Below are positions 34,138-46,656 of a stretch of 64,000 bases of DNA, piece after piece (position 1 is the stretch's first letter; each line of letters begins with the position of its first letter). A model generated the notes under the pieces. It saw only the letters and a list, made by a program, of their open reading frames with translations. It made no database searches and was not told the DNA's origin. Position numbers and translations under genes: made by a program. This DNA is from Pipra filicauda (lineage: Eukaryota; Chordata; Aves; Passeriformes; Pipridae). Location of the stretch: NCBI RefSeq assembly GCF_003945595.2, contig NW_024104508.1:558001-622000 (forward strand), in the 5' to 3' direction.

Positions 34138-37100
34138 GTATGTTCAGTGCCTTGGCAGAGGAAATGCTTCTTTGGATGTATTCTTGGCTTGCTTCATTTT
34201 AGGAGAATCTCTGTGGAAATTATAAGTGAAAATTAATGTAATTAATTATAATTAGTATAGTGTTTATAGTGGATAGATGTTCCAAAATCTTTAACAACAG
34301 TGAAGGAGATGTCATAGCTTTCAGGAACTGCAGATTTACAGCAGCAATTAGATCACTTAGGCCAACCCTGAATACCTTTTGAACTCTGCATTTACTGTCC
34401 GTTTGCATCTTAGAAAATCCTCCCAGTTATTGACAATTAAATTTGATGCCTTGTTGCTTGTTTACATGAAAGCAATTGGCATGCTCTTTCTGTTTGTGTC
34501 TCAGTGTGCCTTATTCATTTAGCAGTATTGCTGGATTTTGAGTTCTGGAGATAAACCAAAGCATTGGGGGCACAAGGCTTTCCTGCTGTTCATCGCTTGT
34601 CCTTTCTTGCATGCCTGGATATGCAGGAAAGCCTTGCACTGAAGGCGAGACCTATAAGCGCCCAAATCTCAAACAAAGTGCTATTTTTATTATATAATAA
34701 AAGACTTGAGATGACACTCTGCTTTGTACTCTGTACCTACACATCCACATGCACTTTGAAGCTCTGTCCTTATTATCTGTCCTATAAAATAGGTGTTGTT
34801 TAAAGGGAAAAAAAGAATAAAGTGCATTTTAGTTTGTGTGATACAAGTCCTTAATATGATATCATGATTTGATGGGAATAATCAAGGGTTGGAGTCTGTA
34901 CTTTGGTTTACAAAAAGATATCTTTGTTAAATCCTTGAACTGTATTTTCTTTTTAGCCACATGCTTCTGCAGTCATCTCCAATTTTGAAGAAAACTTCAG
35001 TAATTATGTTCTGTATCTGAGGTTCATGTAAACTTATATTTCCTATATCATAAGCATGAGGAGTCATCTGTTAGTACCTAGCCTCTTCTCAGAAAATTAA
35101 GATTACTCAAACTGGATTTAGGATCTCTGACATGAAATTCCTCCCACTACTTCTTTCATTTTCTTCTACTTAGGTAGGCATCCACTTTTCTTTATATTGT
35201 AGTAAAGCTTCATGCTCAAGAATTCCTGCTCTACATTGTAATTACTCTTTCTCTTTTTCTTTTTTTTTTTTTTTTGTTTTCTGGTGTTTGCAAGAACAAT
35301 TTGCAGTTTTTGGTGGATTAAACTTGTAGCTGAAGGAGATGAAGGAGTTCTTCTGTCTTTGATAATAACTAAATCTTTTCACCTAGGAGAGCTTAATTTA
35401 GGCTGGGCAGATAACCTGCCTTTCAAATGTGGCCAAAAATTTCAAAAGTCAATGGCCAGAGGAAGCCAGCATTTAATGAAAATTTAGAGTCTGGATGCAT
35501 TTTGTCTGGGCTATTTATTTTTCCTTGAAGGCAGAGATGAGGAAGGATGTGCAGTGATGCAGCACTGAATGAAGGATAGCAGAGAAGACACCGAGACTGG
35601 ATGTAGGAACAGAAGGGGATTTACTTTCTTCAATGTTACCTGATAGGATCTGTTTTTATATAGAAATGTCACCTGACAGAAGTCAGGAGAGAGAATATCC
35701 AAGTAGTTTAGATGCAGCTAAAGGCAGGGAGCTAAAGACACGAGGGAATAGAAGAGGCAGTTGAGGTGATCTGAATGCACAGCTGTATATAAAAATAGTA
35801 GTTGGAAGGGAGAGGTCTTTGAGGGAGCTGACCACAGATGCATGTGGTTATAATCATAGTGTAGAGGCTGGCACTAATTGGTAGTGGAGAAATCAAGTGA
35901 AAGACTGATCTGTTATGATGGAGAACTCAAAATGAAAAGTGAGAAACAGATGACACCAAAGAAGAGTGGCACCAGAAAAGAAGGAGGATAAGATGGAGAT
36001 AAGTAAGGATTTTTGGCTGGAGAAGAAGAAGGATGTGATTACAGAACTAGGGACAGAAAGTATAAGATAGTTGGGCAGCATCAGGGGAAAGAGGAAAATA
36101 AGAAACCCAGAAACCATGAAGATCTGGGTTTCCTGGCGGTTCGAGGAAGATGCAGATGTATGTGTCTGAAGACTCGTTTTCTTCAGGTGAAAAGACACAT
36201 CTGTCAGCAGAGTTCATCTGGGGGGAGAGCAGTGTTTTATTTTCTAGGACCAAAGAAACATTATGCGAACATAAAGCTAAAAGCAGTCCTGGAGAAGAAA
36301 CTTGAGACAAAGATCTCAGCATCCCTTTTGGAACAAAATGAAGATTATTATGTCCAGCCAGAGAAAAGTCTCCTAAAAGCTGTGGCTGGTGTGGTCTCTG
36401 AGAAGAAAGGTGAGAGAGTGACAAGCTAGTGAAGATGTACAAAGACTCATGAAGAACTCAGGGTCATGCAGGCATGGAAAGGTCTTCATGCAATGGGCAT
36501 GTCTGAAATGGTGCCTAGAAGCATTCCCAGGCCCTAGAAATCGAATGTATCTACTGTTGACTGTCACTGGCCTAGTTTTGGTTTATACTTACAGGAACTC
36601 ACCTGAACTATTCCCAGGTAGAGTTTGAAAGTTATCTTGGGATTGTTCCCAGTATGCAATTTGAAAGCAACCACCCTGTTTTGAAGGGGATAGACTTTAC
36701 TAACATGGCACCTTTCTGTGCCAGTTGGCCTCAACATTCTTGGACATGTTTATTTTGCTTGTAGAAATACAGCTGTAAATGGCTCAGTAGATGCAATCCC
36801 ATGGAAACTCAGGACATTGACGGTCTTTGGTGCAAGCTGTGACAGGCAGTGAATATGATTTCTTCTTAAAAATGTTGCTGAATTAAGATGTTGATGTGCT
36901 CTCAAATATTGTTTTTATGTAGCATGGTGACATTATAGAAGAGTTGATTATACAAAGTAAGTTTGTATGAAGCATGCATTTAGATAGTTCAATTTAAACG
37001 TAATACAAGCATAAGCAAACATAGGTCCATAAATAACACTCCTTCCAACAGAAGACCAGGCTGTGAAATTAAGGAAATAAGGTTGTGAGGTTGGTAGGTA

Positions 37101-37863
37101 GTTAAGTTGGCTGGACTAAAAAGCCCAAACATTTAAAAGTACAGAAAATATTTTAAAAACTTCTTGAAACTTGTATCAAAATGAGGCAAATATCTAGACC
37201 TAAATGGATAAGATAAATGTGGATCTCGAATGGAATAAATGTAACTTGAAGGTGATGGAGACATGGAAATTTTATGGCCAGTGTAGAAAGAGGCACAAAA
37301 TCAAATTTCATGTGTTGTTCTGAATTTTGAATTCAGGAACGATTTCAAACTGGAACAGGTACAGCAAGAAAAGCGTTTCTGAGAGCCTTTATCTTAGCAG
37401 AGCAGGCTAGTAAAGTAAAACCTGAGGCACAATAATATAGTTCCTTAATAAATACATCAGGGAAGGGACTGGTAGAGAGGAAAGCTAGGTAATTAAGCTA
37501 AACAGTGTTGACACTTGAGCAAAGTTAATAACGGATTTTAATTTTAGCCGAAAGCAGTCAGTTGACTCTGAAACTAAAGTTAGATCATCCAGGTTACTAG
37601 AAGCAGCATGCATCTTAGCTCACATTTTATAAATGAGTTCATGAATGTGACCTGTTCATAACCAGATGCACTGTTGGTGTTTTGTGAAGAACTTTAGAGA
37701 TGAGCAAGAGGAGTTGCACTTTCCTTTCAAACGCCTTATATTCTGAAAAGCCAAATGCTACATTTTTGGAGAAGACTGTGCAGGGTATTTTGGCAGTTCT
37801 CCTCCAGCATATGATCAGTCTTTCAGCACTCATCCCACACTCATGGATCCTTTCCTCTTCAGT
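34138..37863. other. Unassigned DNA with purine-rich block
   Basis: A T-run lies at about 35260-35275. From about 35500 to 36440 the plus strand is rich in A and G, and both strands are open for more than 130 codons (36013-36429 plus, 36047-36442 minus). The double openness follows from base composition, so no gene is called. Confidence 0.3.
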
Positions 37864-38210
37864 TATAGAATCATAGAATGGTTTGGAAGGGACCTTAAAG
37901 ATCATCCAGTTCCAACCCCTCTTCCTTGGGCAGGGACACCGTCCGCTGGACCAGGTTGCTCAGAGCCCCATCCAAGCTGACCTTGAACACTTCCAGGGGA
38001 TGGGGCATTCACAGTCTCTCTGTGCAACCTGTTCCATTGTCTCACCACCCTCACAGTAAAGAACTTCTTCCCAACCTAAACCTACCCTCTTACAGTTTGA
38101 AGACATCATCCCTTGTCCTGCCACTGCATGTTCTTGCAAAAAGTCCCTCTCCAACTCTCTTAGGTCCCCTTTAAGTACTGAAAGATGCTCTGAGGGGTCT
38201 CCAGAGTCCT
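37864..38210 (-). mobile_element. CR1 LINE 3' fragment
   Basis: The inverted tail TATAGAATCATAGAATGG is followed by GGGACCTTAAAGATCATCC, the GGACCAGGTTGCTCAGAG block and the CR1 region that encodes the reverse transcriptase C-terminus. About 350 bases remain. The small frames on both strands inside it are remnants or shadows of CR1. Confidence 0.94.
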
Positions 38211-39770
38211 CTTCAGTTCTGTCGTTTAGATTTGTTCTGTTGTGAGTTGATGTTGTATAGGTTCTCCATGGACTTGCCAATCATAGATGCTGTGCTGGTT
38301 TCCTGATTCAACTGTTAGGGAAATCAAACCCACACAGGAAGTTCACCTGAAAGAGCTTATCTCCAGGCAACATTAAGTTGTGTCAGACTATGTCAAACTG
38401 TTGCATTAGTTTTTTCACGATGTGCCCTGTTGCTGGAGCAGGATTTCATGGAGAGCATTCAAAATGCATATCAGTGTAATATTGGGAAATGTTTTGTTTA
38501 TGTGTGGCTGAACTTGAATATGAAGTGATAATTGTAACCCCAAATTGTGACAGAACTTAATTTTAATGTCTTTTTTATTTCTGTTGACCTTTACATGTTT
38601 CTATAAATACTGTGTCGTTGAATGAATTCCAGACTGATGAATGTGGAAGCCCGCCTGTGAGTGTCTCAAAAGGAAAACTTTCAAATATAAATAGCCTTAA
38701 AAGTATAAATAGAAAAATCTTTTTACTGTATTTATCACTGACCACTTTCTCTTTTTTCCTTTCATTGCATCTCCTATTTTATTTTTAGTGATGCTTACTT
38801 AAAATAGTTTCTCTGCTTTCCTGTTGGCCATTAGATGGCCACTTTGGAATCCAAGTGATTTCTAGGCCAGATAGTAAAGAAAATGTTCCTTATTTGAGCA
38901 GTGTGAGCCTGAAGTCTTGTCTGTCCAGACCTTCTTAACTGATACATAAGCTTTGTTTGTTTGATTTCAAATACACAGGCCTAAGTTGGTTTCAAAATCT
39001 GATTCCAGCATTGTTGAGGACATGCTGTTCTTCCTTGATGTTCTTGATGTTATTCTGTCCCCCTCATAAATTTGTAGCTCCGTTGTAGCTAACTTACTAA
39101 AGTCAATGCTCTTCACAAATTGTCACTATGTTGGCAGACATAAGAATTTTTAATTGTGTTTTTTTAATTCCACAGTTTTTAGAATGTTCATGTGCTGGTG
39201 GTCACCTCAGCTGCACACAAAGTAATTGGGAACAGATATAAGTTTTGATGGCACTCAGGCCTTAGCTTGACTTCACTATTGAAACTGCAGCCTCCTGTTC
39301 ACTTTTAATTTGTGCTACATCCTTTTCCTCTTCTGTGTGTGTGTTAATAAGTACATAATTTTAAAGTAGGGTTGAATGTAATGTAAGGCACACTACTGTT
39401 TGTTAAGGTTTGCAGGCCACGGCTGTTTTCCAACGCTACTTGTTTGAAGAGGCTGCAAGTGCATCACATAGTTCTATTCTCCTGAATTATCTCAAGAAAG
39501 GAAAGTAAATCTCCACAAGGACCAGCTGATTATCTGTATATTACTTTAACCACTTCTGCCTGAAAATGGCAGGGCAAGATGAAGTAGTTACATGGGAACT
39601 TTACACACGAGTGATGCTTTCCAGACAGCAGCATGATCAGCCCAGTAGCTACGAATGAGGAGCTGCACAGAAGAATTCCAATAAAAGGGTTATATGGAGG
39701 GCATGGGGGATTGGAGCACAGTGGGATTGTGCCTGCTGCTTGAAGCTTTGCTACTCAGTCTCATGACGTA
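38211..39770. other. Unassigned AT-rich DNA
   Basis: No repeat or gene is recognised. A possible 24-base microexon before a GTGAGT donor at about 38656 has a poor pyrimidine tract and is not called. Confidence 0.3.
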
Positions 39771-39983
39771 GGTACTGACAGCCAGCAGCAGCTCCTGATG
39801 ACCTTGAGACCAAATGCAGGGTCATCCATATTCCTTTCTGGGGTACTGACAGCCAGCAGCAGCTCCTGATGACCTTGAGACCAAATGCAGGGTCATCCAT
39901 ATTCCTTTCTGGGGTACTGACAGCCAGCAGCAGCTCCTGATGACCTTGAGACCAAATGCAGGGTCATCCATATTCCTTTCTGG
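39771..39983. repeat. Three perfect tandem copies of a 71-base unit
   Basis: Copies at 39771-39841, 39842-39912 and 39913-39983 are identical base for base. The unit starts GGTACTGACAGCCAGCAGCA and ends CATATTCCTTTCTGG. Perfect identity implies recent duplication, or an assembly or sequencing artefact. The array lies just beyond the 3' end of the minus-strand frame at 40040-40612. Confidence 0.97.
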
Positions 39984-40039
39984 GGTGCTTTGAAGGTGCC
40001 ATTGAGATCTCAGGTTCCTGTGGGAGCATCTGCTGTGCC

Positions 40040-40612
40040 CTATGGCTGCTTGAGCACTGGAACTGGCCAGTGTAGAAATGCAGTTGTTTTAGGGCAAATA
40101 AGATCACCAGTTGGTTCCTTGTAACTCTCACTGCATGCTTTGGTCTCAGCCTTGCCTGCCGTGGGAAAGACAGGGAAGGAAGCAAGATAGGAAGTCTTAT
40201 GGCAGAGCAGTGGGAAACAGGTGGACTGTTTTGTGTCCATGTGACAGGCTTCCTGGTACTTCCGTGACAGCAGCAGTTCCCTCGTGTACCAAGGGAAACA
40301 CCTTCTCCCGTGTGATTTGCCCCAGTGGCCAGGTGGTGTGCCTGTGCGGGTGGGCGAGCCAGACCCAGGGTGCACCTCAGCCATGTCAAGGTCTTTGCTA
40401 TCATTTCCTTTGGCATTAATGGGGTCCCAAGAGCAGTGGATCTGGGAGCTTAAGTCAGTAGGGTGACACGTGACATTCCCGTCTCTGCCCAAGCCTGTGC
40501 TGCTGTAGTCCACTTGTACCTTGGACTTCTCGCAGCTGTGGAGGAGCAAAGACAGGAGCAGAAATGTGTTCTGCAGCCACCTTTGAGAGGCACAGGAGGA
40601 ATTGCTGCTCAT
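40040..40612 (-). CDS. Hypothetical 190-codon frame with signal-peptide-like start
   Basis: This is the longest open frame outside the CR1 copies. The first 27 residues look like a signal peptide, with Arg11, a hydrophobic stretch at residues 13-24 (LQNTFLLLSLLL) and a small polar end. Two possible N-glycosylation sites follow (Asn46-Val-Thr and Asn70-Asp-Ser), and cysteines occur at 49 and 60. No second hydrophobic segment or domain is recognised. The start codon context is weak (C at -3). A possible acceptor (ggccatttcag on the minus strand) lies 14 bases upstream, so it could instead be an exon. A second long minus-strand frame (39964-40416) overlaps it, which points to composition as part of the cause. 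It may be a chance frame in a GC-richer block, a lineage-specific gene or a decayed retroviral piece. Confidence 0.2.
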   Translation of the reverse strand: MSSNSSCASQRWLQNTFLLLSLLLHSCEKSKVQVDYSSTGLGRDGNVTCHPTDLSSQIHCSWDPINAKGNDSKDLDMAEVHPGSGSPTRTGTPPGHWGKSHGRRCFPWYTRELLLSRKYQEACHMDTKQSTCFPLLCHKTSYLASFPVFPTAGKAETKACSESYKEPTGDLICPKTTAFLHWPVPVLKQP

Positions 40613-43600
40613 CAGATAGGAAATCCCTGAAATGGCCAGCTACTACTCATGGAGTAGAACTGTTTTCCTGTCCTTGTCAGGTGTGAATATTTTTCCTGCC
40701 AGTAGGCCATCATGAAAATTCTTTAGCTTTACATCCAAGTAGATCACTAATGCACGCAGGCAATGACAGGAGAAATGGTCTGTGTTCATGTGGCTCTGAG
40801 ACTTTGGGGAATCATAAATTCATTTAACCATCAGTCTTTATGCTTCAAGGCATGCCCCTATCTGCAAGCTTTTTGTCAGTTTTAAATGTGATTGGTGTAG
40901 TTTTATTTTTATGCAGCGCCTTGGGGTGCTTACAGAGGAGGGTTCTTACAATAGGTGTAACTTAATGTGCTGTTCAGACTTCTCATTAATCTGCGTGTCT
41001 TCACTCTTACCCAGAGGTAAAATACAAAAGCTACAGAGGGAGGAGTTTGGAATAAAATGATAGAAAATGTGACTCTGAAATAAAGACATTTAGTACTGAC
41101 AACTAAGACTAGAGGTGGAGGAAACAGAACAGGATGTTCAGAAAGTCCAGGCCCTTTGGCATGAGTTAAGGAGCTTGGAAAATAAGCAGGGCTACAGTGA
41201 ATTTGTGAACAATGTTTGTCTTCCTAAACTGAATGCTGGAAAGGATCCATTTCACACTTTGCCTTTGCCAGCGCCCTGATATCTATTGTAGCGCTCATCT
41301 TCTGGCCTCTTTATTTCCAGAGAAAAGTTTGACTTTGTGTTTAGAACTTCTTTGTGCTTCCTGCTTTCTTGTGGCACTAGCTGGGTCGTGTTGTGGCTAC
41401 AGGGCTAAACTTCGGAATCTTAGTGTTTGGTCCTGCTGTACCGCCCTGTTTCTGATGTTTGTATTTTAACCACAGCGATGGGCTTTAAAGACTCCACTTC
41501 CGCTTTGCTCCACCACTGCTTTGTCTGCATGAGTAAATTAATCAGGGCCAGGACTTGTATCTTATGGTTGTTCGTATTGTTTAATTTCTAGCACATTCTG
41601 TGACATGATTTTGGTCCGTGCCAACTAGCGCATTCCCAGATGACACCTGTGGCAGGATGGCGTGGGAGAGGGACTGTTCTCAGCAGGCATTTATTGAAGA
41701 GGTAACAATGTTTTGCGGGGGAAGACAGTGTAGAGATGCGGATTTGAACTGGCTCTGCCTTTTCTCCCTGAGCCTCTGGATTCTGATGCATTTTATAGAC
41801 TAGACCAGCCTCTCTCAGGCTTAACATTTGCAGAGGATACTGAAATACAAATGTTTACGTCCTCACTGCATCACTAGGTGCTGTTATGCACAACAGCATC
41901 AAGCGACCTCCTCCTCTTCCCTGTGGGCCATCTGCTCAAGTTTACAGCACCCCATAGTGCTAAGATCTTTTCTCTTTGAATAAGAGTCAGGTTAGGAGCA
42001 CAGCTCAAGTTTTATGTCAAGCTAGCATCACAACAAACCCAGTCCCTCTGAGCTTGAATGAGCTTTCCAGAGAGTGGTCTTCCATCATGCAGCTCATTTG
42101 CAAGCAGGGATACAGCAGTAGCTCACAAAGCCAGTGTCATCACAGGCCCACAAAAGCAAGTTAGATAAGTAATTACTGTTCTGGTATGTATATATTTACT
42201 TATCACACAGGGTCATGGTAATTGCACATACAGTTTTACATTTGCTTGCACACATAGATTTTTTTTTTTAACTTCACTCTTCAGGCTTGCTTTGGAGCAC
42301 ATTATGTGAAAATAGGTAGTGTTTACTTTCCTCTGTGGGACTTCTAATTTGTGAAGCCATCTGCAGTTCTCTGTTGGAAAGGAACATTGAATTCCTGAGC
42401 ACTGATGGTGCTTTGACTGAATGTGTTCCAAAAATTGTTTGTACAAGGTGCACCTGTATATGCAATATTCTTTATAATCCTTGATTGCTGTCTTTCTGAC
42501 ATTTTTTTCTCTTGTCTGAATTTTTAATTACAAATGGAGACATTACTAAAACCGTAGTCTTCCTCACTCACTGTTGAAAGCATTTTTCATTTAGGTAGTA
42601 TGTGGTGTACTGTTTGTAGGATGTACATCAGTGGTAGCTGTGGGCTGCACAGACTTGTTCTTTTGTCTTGAAAATGATAGGATTGGCTACTCAGTGAGCA
42701 TGTATTTAGCATCAAGATTTAAGCTCCTGAGCCCGTTCTTGGTGCTGCTGGAGCAGCAAAGGAAGAAACCACTGCTGAGTCATATTAAAACCAGTATTGT
42801 TTTCTTCATCATGACACACTGTGTCCAGCACTGTTATCATGGGGATTAGAAACACTGAGCAAAAAGGATTTTGTTATGGCAGTGCTAGGTGAAATTATGT
42901 TTTTACAAGCTGGTGTGGTAGGCAGTTTTCTTTTGAGGCTAGTGAGGGACATGATGGTAACAGTCACACAGAAATTGTTATGAAAAAGAAAGACTGAGAG
43001 AGGTGCAGAGTCTCCCATGTAAACTATGTTTACAGTTGTTGCCAGTCTATGCACTGCTCTCAGTATTTATTAGCTGAAGAGACTGAAAAGTCTGGAAGGG
43101 ATTGTGCTGACTACAAGTTTTTGTAGCCTTTGGTGGTGCCAACTGCAAAAATAGGCAAATCTGGCTGCAGTGGAAGGGCGTGATGGGGCAGCTCCAGCCC
43201 AACTGCTACCCTGGAGGCGTTTTGGAGGCTTTGGCTGGAAGCCGTGAAATGCATCTCCCAAGGGAGGACTGCATTGCAAACAGACCTAGCCCTTCCCTAT
43301 CGGTGAATTCCTTTGGCAGTAGGCTGGCATCAGAACACCTAAACACACTTATGATAAAGCTGCAATGATATTTCCCCTCTGTGAGATGGGGGTGAGGTGT
43401 GCATTGTGTTTGTTAATTCATCTCACATATGACTCTTGCAAAAGGTCTCGTTATATCAGCCACTCATTAGTGGTGGCATTGTGCATGGCTGAAGGCCAGG
43501 TGAAAACATGTTTCTCAATTTCTCACTGTTACATGGCTTAAACCAAACATTAACAGCTCCCCATTGACTTGAGTGGCTCTCTCTTGGTTGGATCAAGCCA

Positions 43601-46600
43601 CTCTGATGTAGGAAACAGGCTTGGAGAAGTAGCTCCTATTTTTCGTTGGAGTTTAGCTTCCTTAAAGAGCAGAAGAACTGAAAGGTCCTCTGCACCCCAA
43701 CCCAAAGGAAAACCTTTGAAATAGGATACTTGTTTACATGTATGAAGAGATTAGCATTAGAAGTAACTTAGAGGTAATAAAATAAGCCTTTCTGAGTGCT
43801 TCAGAGCACTTTCTCTCTTCCCACAGAATTATGGTCTTTGGTCAACTTTGTGTAGGAAAAGTCTTTCGGGGAAGGGGTTAATGCACAGGGAGAAGACCCT
43901 GCTGAATAAAGCAAGCTTTCTGCTGAAAATTAGGAGTTTATATGTCATAGTTTTATACTTTCTTAAATTAAGTTCATCTTTTGTAGGGAATAATTAATCT
44001 TTCTTTTTCACTTTATTTACTTAATTTGCATAGGAAAGGGAAAATGTTGGGATCACTCAATAAATAAGTCTCAATTGCTTCAGGCAGAAATTGGATGTCA
44101 GCAAATGTAGGTAGACTGGCACTAGCTCCCATGAACTGTAATGACACTTAGATTGTTGCTGAACTAAGTATGCAGGTCAATGGGTAGGTCTTTGTGTCCC
44201 ATACTGGAGCTCTTACTGCTGTATGATTCAGTGCTTTTAGGACCTGCATTAGTAAGATTAAAGTCAGTGCTGCTTTGCCTACCTAGAGCCTTCCTACAGG
44301 GAATACAGGGGGAAAATACTTGTGAAATCTTGAGCACACAGAAAACAGTGAGAGATCCACACTTATTGCAGTGATTCTGAGGCTCTTCCATGTTTTCCTG
44401 TGGGACAAATTGCTGTGTTGTCTCATTTTCGTTAGTGTTGTTCAGACATCAGTTATTCAGTTCCTACCCTTGCACAAGTGCCAAAAATCACAGATGTGGA
44501 AATCTTGGACACTGATTTTTCACAGCATTCATGACAAAAAGGCAGTTGGCTTCAGAGATCAGAGGCATCTTTGAATATGAAAAAAGCTCTTTTAAGTCTA
44601 TGCTTTTTTTGTAAAGGCAGTTGCTCATTCAGACCACAGTCTCAAGTGTGAGTACCCTCAGCTGGAACCTTCGTCCCTCTGCTGCAGTGTGGTCTTGCTC
44701 CTGTTTAGAGTCAATGGGGTTGTTTGCGCCACTGCAGCTCATTACCCAGTCTTTTCATCAGCTGCTGAACATTATTTGTTTTCTGGAGTTTACTCCCTTA
44801 ACAATATGGTAGCCATCCGTAGAAAACCAACTAAAATAAGAAATGTTGGACTTGTTTTATCTTTTAAGTATTATATGGTTCTATAACAAAAAAAGGTATA
44901 GATACTTTATATTTATTCAAACAAGTAATTTGCAACAGCTGGTAAGGAAGGGGAACAGCCATGAGCTGAAAATAAAATTTACAGCACAATTCTGTGTATG
45001 TTGTCGGGGAATCATTCCCATGCAACCCAGTAATGGCGCAGAGATTTCAGGGATTATGTTCAGATTAAATGTCAACAAGAGCTGAGCCTTGGCAGTATGC
45101 CAGGAAGGTCATATGAGGAAAGTCCCAAACTTTTGCACTCACATAAAAATGTGTTCTGCTTAATAACCATAATATGCTGCAAATTTTAAGACAACTAATG
45201 ACTTAGGTTAAGAAATCTCATCACAACTTGATTTTTTAAAATTTATTTTTTAATTCAGATTCAGGACTTTTCACTACTTCTTGGTATTTAAGACTATGTC
45301 AGCAATTTTATTTGGAGTTATGCTTCTACTGTATGTATTTTTTTCTTAGTAGAATGACATTAAGAAACTTTAGTCTAAAGCTTCTACAAGTTTTAAAATT
45401 TCAAAATTTTCAAGTTACACATAAACGGAACAATAGCCTGCTAATACTTCCAAAAGTATTATTTCCCAGAAACATCTCTGTTATTTCTAAGATGAAGTCT
45501 AAGATGCTGTAATTCCATGACATTCACGGGAGAATACTTTATTATTGTGAGGGAATGAGAAAATAGTTACAAATACATAGTTGGGAAGTGCTCTTTCTTT
45601 TATTTATCTGTGGTTGATCTGTGCCATTCCAAAATACCTGTGGAATTACAAAGGAATATGCTGACAATCTAATACTACATTCAGAATGTCTCATTTTGGT
45701 TTAATCTGATCTGTTTATAGTAGAATTGGTTTCAGCTATAGAAGGGAATTCTTTCTCTAAGGGATATCTACACGTGGAGTTGTAGGGCCTCAGCTATACT
45801 ACTTGAAATAAACACTCTTTTAATCTACTTGCCGTCTCTGAAAAAAGCTGAAACTATTTTAAAATTGATTTCTTAAATCCCTTAAGTACTCTCAAATGTG
45901 ATCCTACTGCTGCATGCGATTAAGGGTATATGATGATTTTTTTACATCTCGTTTCATTTGCTGCCTAGCACTTACCCCTGCAGTGGTGTGAGCACACACC
46001 TTCCAGATGCCCTTCATGGGTATCAGGTGTAATGGAGAGAATTTTCAGAAGAATTTTTTTGGTGCAACCAACCTGCTGAATCAAACACCAGCTGTTGGAT
46101 TTGGTTTGCCAGTGAGCTACAGTATAAAACGGGAGCAAAACCTGGAGTCATTAGCTAAAGCAGCTGCTGAGTATGTGAATTCAGGGTTCCACTTTTAATT
46201 TCTAATTATATATACATCCTGTATTTGTATGTGTACTGTATACATGTAACTATGTATTTGTACATGCATGTATGCATGTGTGTGTAAACATATGTGTGTA
46301 TGTGCAAGCTCAAGTTTATTTTGCCCTTCCTCCTTCTCCTCTCTTTCCTCGCCTTGCCTGCTGCAGTGAGGCAAAGGGAGGGGAGAAAACTCTTTTGGCT
46401 GACTGAGGCTAGCATTGCAAAGGGAGGGTCTACAAACTCATCTGCAGTTTATTAAGTGTAGAGATTGAGAGGTAACAATTAAAATTATCATATTCTGGAA
46501 ATGGTCACAGTGACAGTGGTGGCTGAAAAGTACCAGGGGTGTGTCTGCTTGCAGCAGCAGGACCCCAGGCTGGGGACCCGGACTCCAGAGGCAGAGGTGA

Positions 46601-46656
46601 TGCCAAGTTTTGCAGAACAGATTCAGTGGGTTTGTTATTTTTGAAGGGTATGGCAT
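40613..46656. other. Unassigned mostly AT-rich DNA
   Basis: No transposable element or RNA gene is recognised. A segment before 41690 has an acceptor and a donor but no consistent frame. The stretch 46200-46310 is rich in TATG/TGTG repeats of low purity. The last five bases (46652-46656, GGCAT) are the left target duplication of the LTR that follows. Confidence 0.3.
46652..46656 (+). repeat. Left target-site duplication GGCAT
   Basis: Matches the five bases immediately after the LTR at 47798-47802. Confidence 0.85.

Noticed and set aside
38640..38655. Possible microexon ahead of a GTGAGT donor
   Set aside because: The acceptor has almost no pyrimidine tract.
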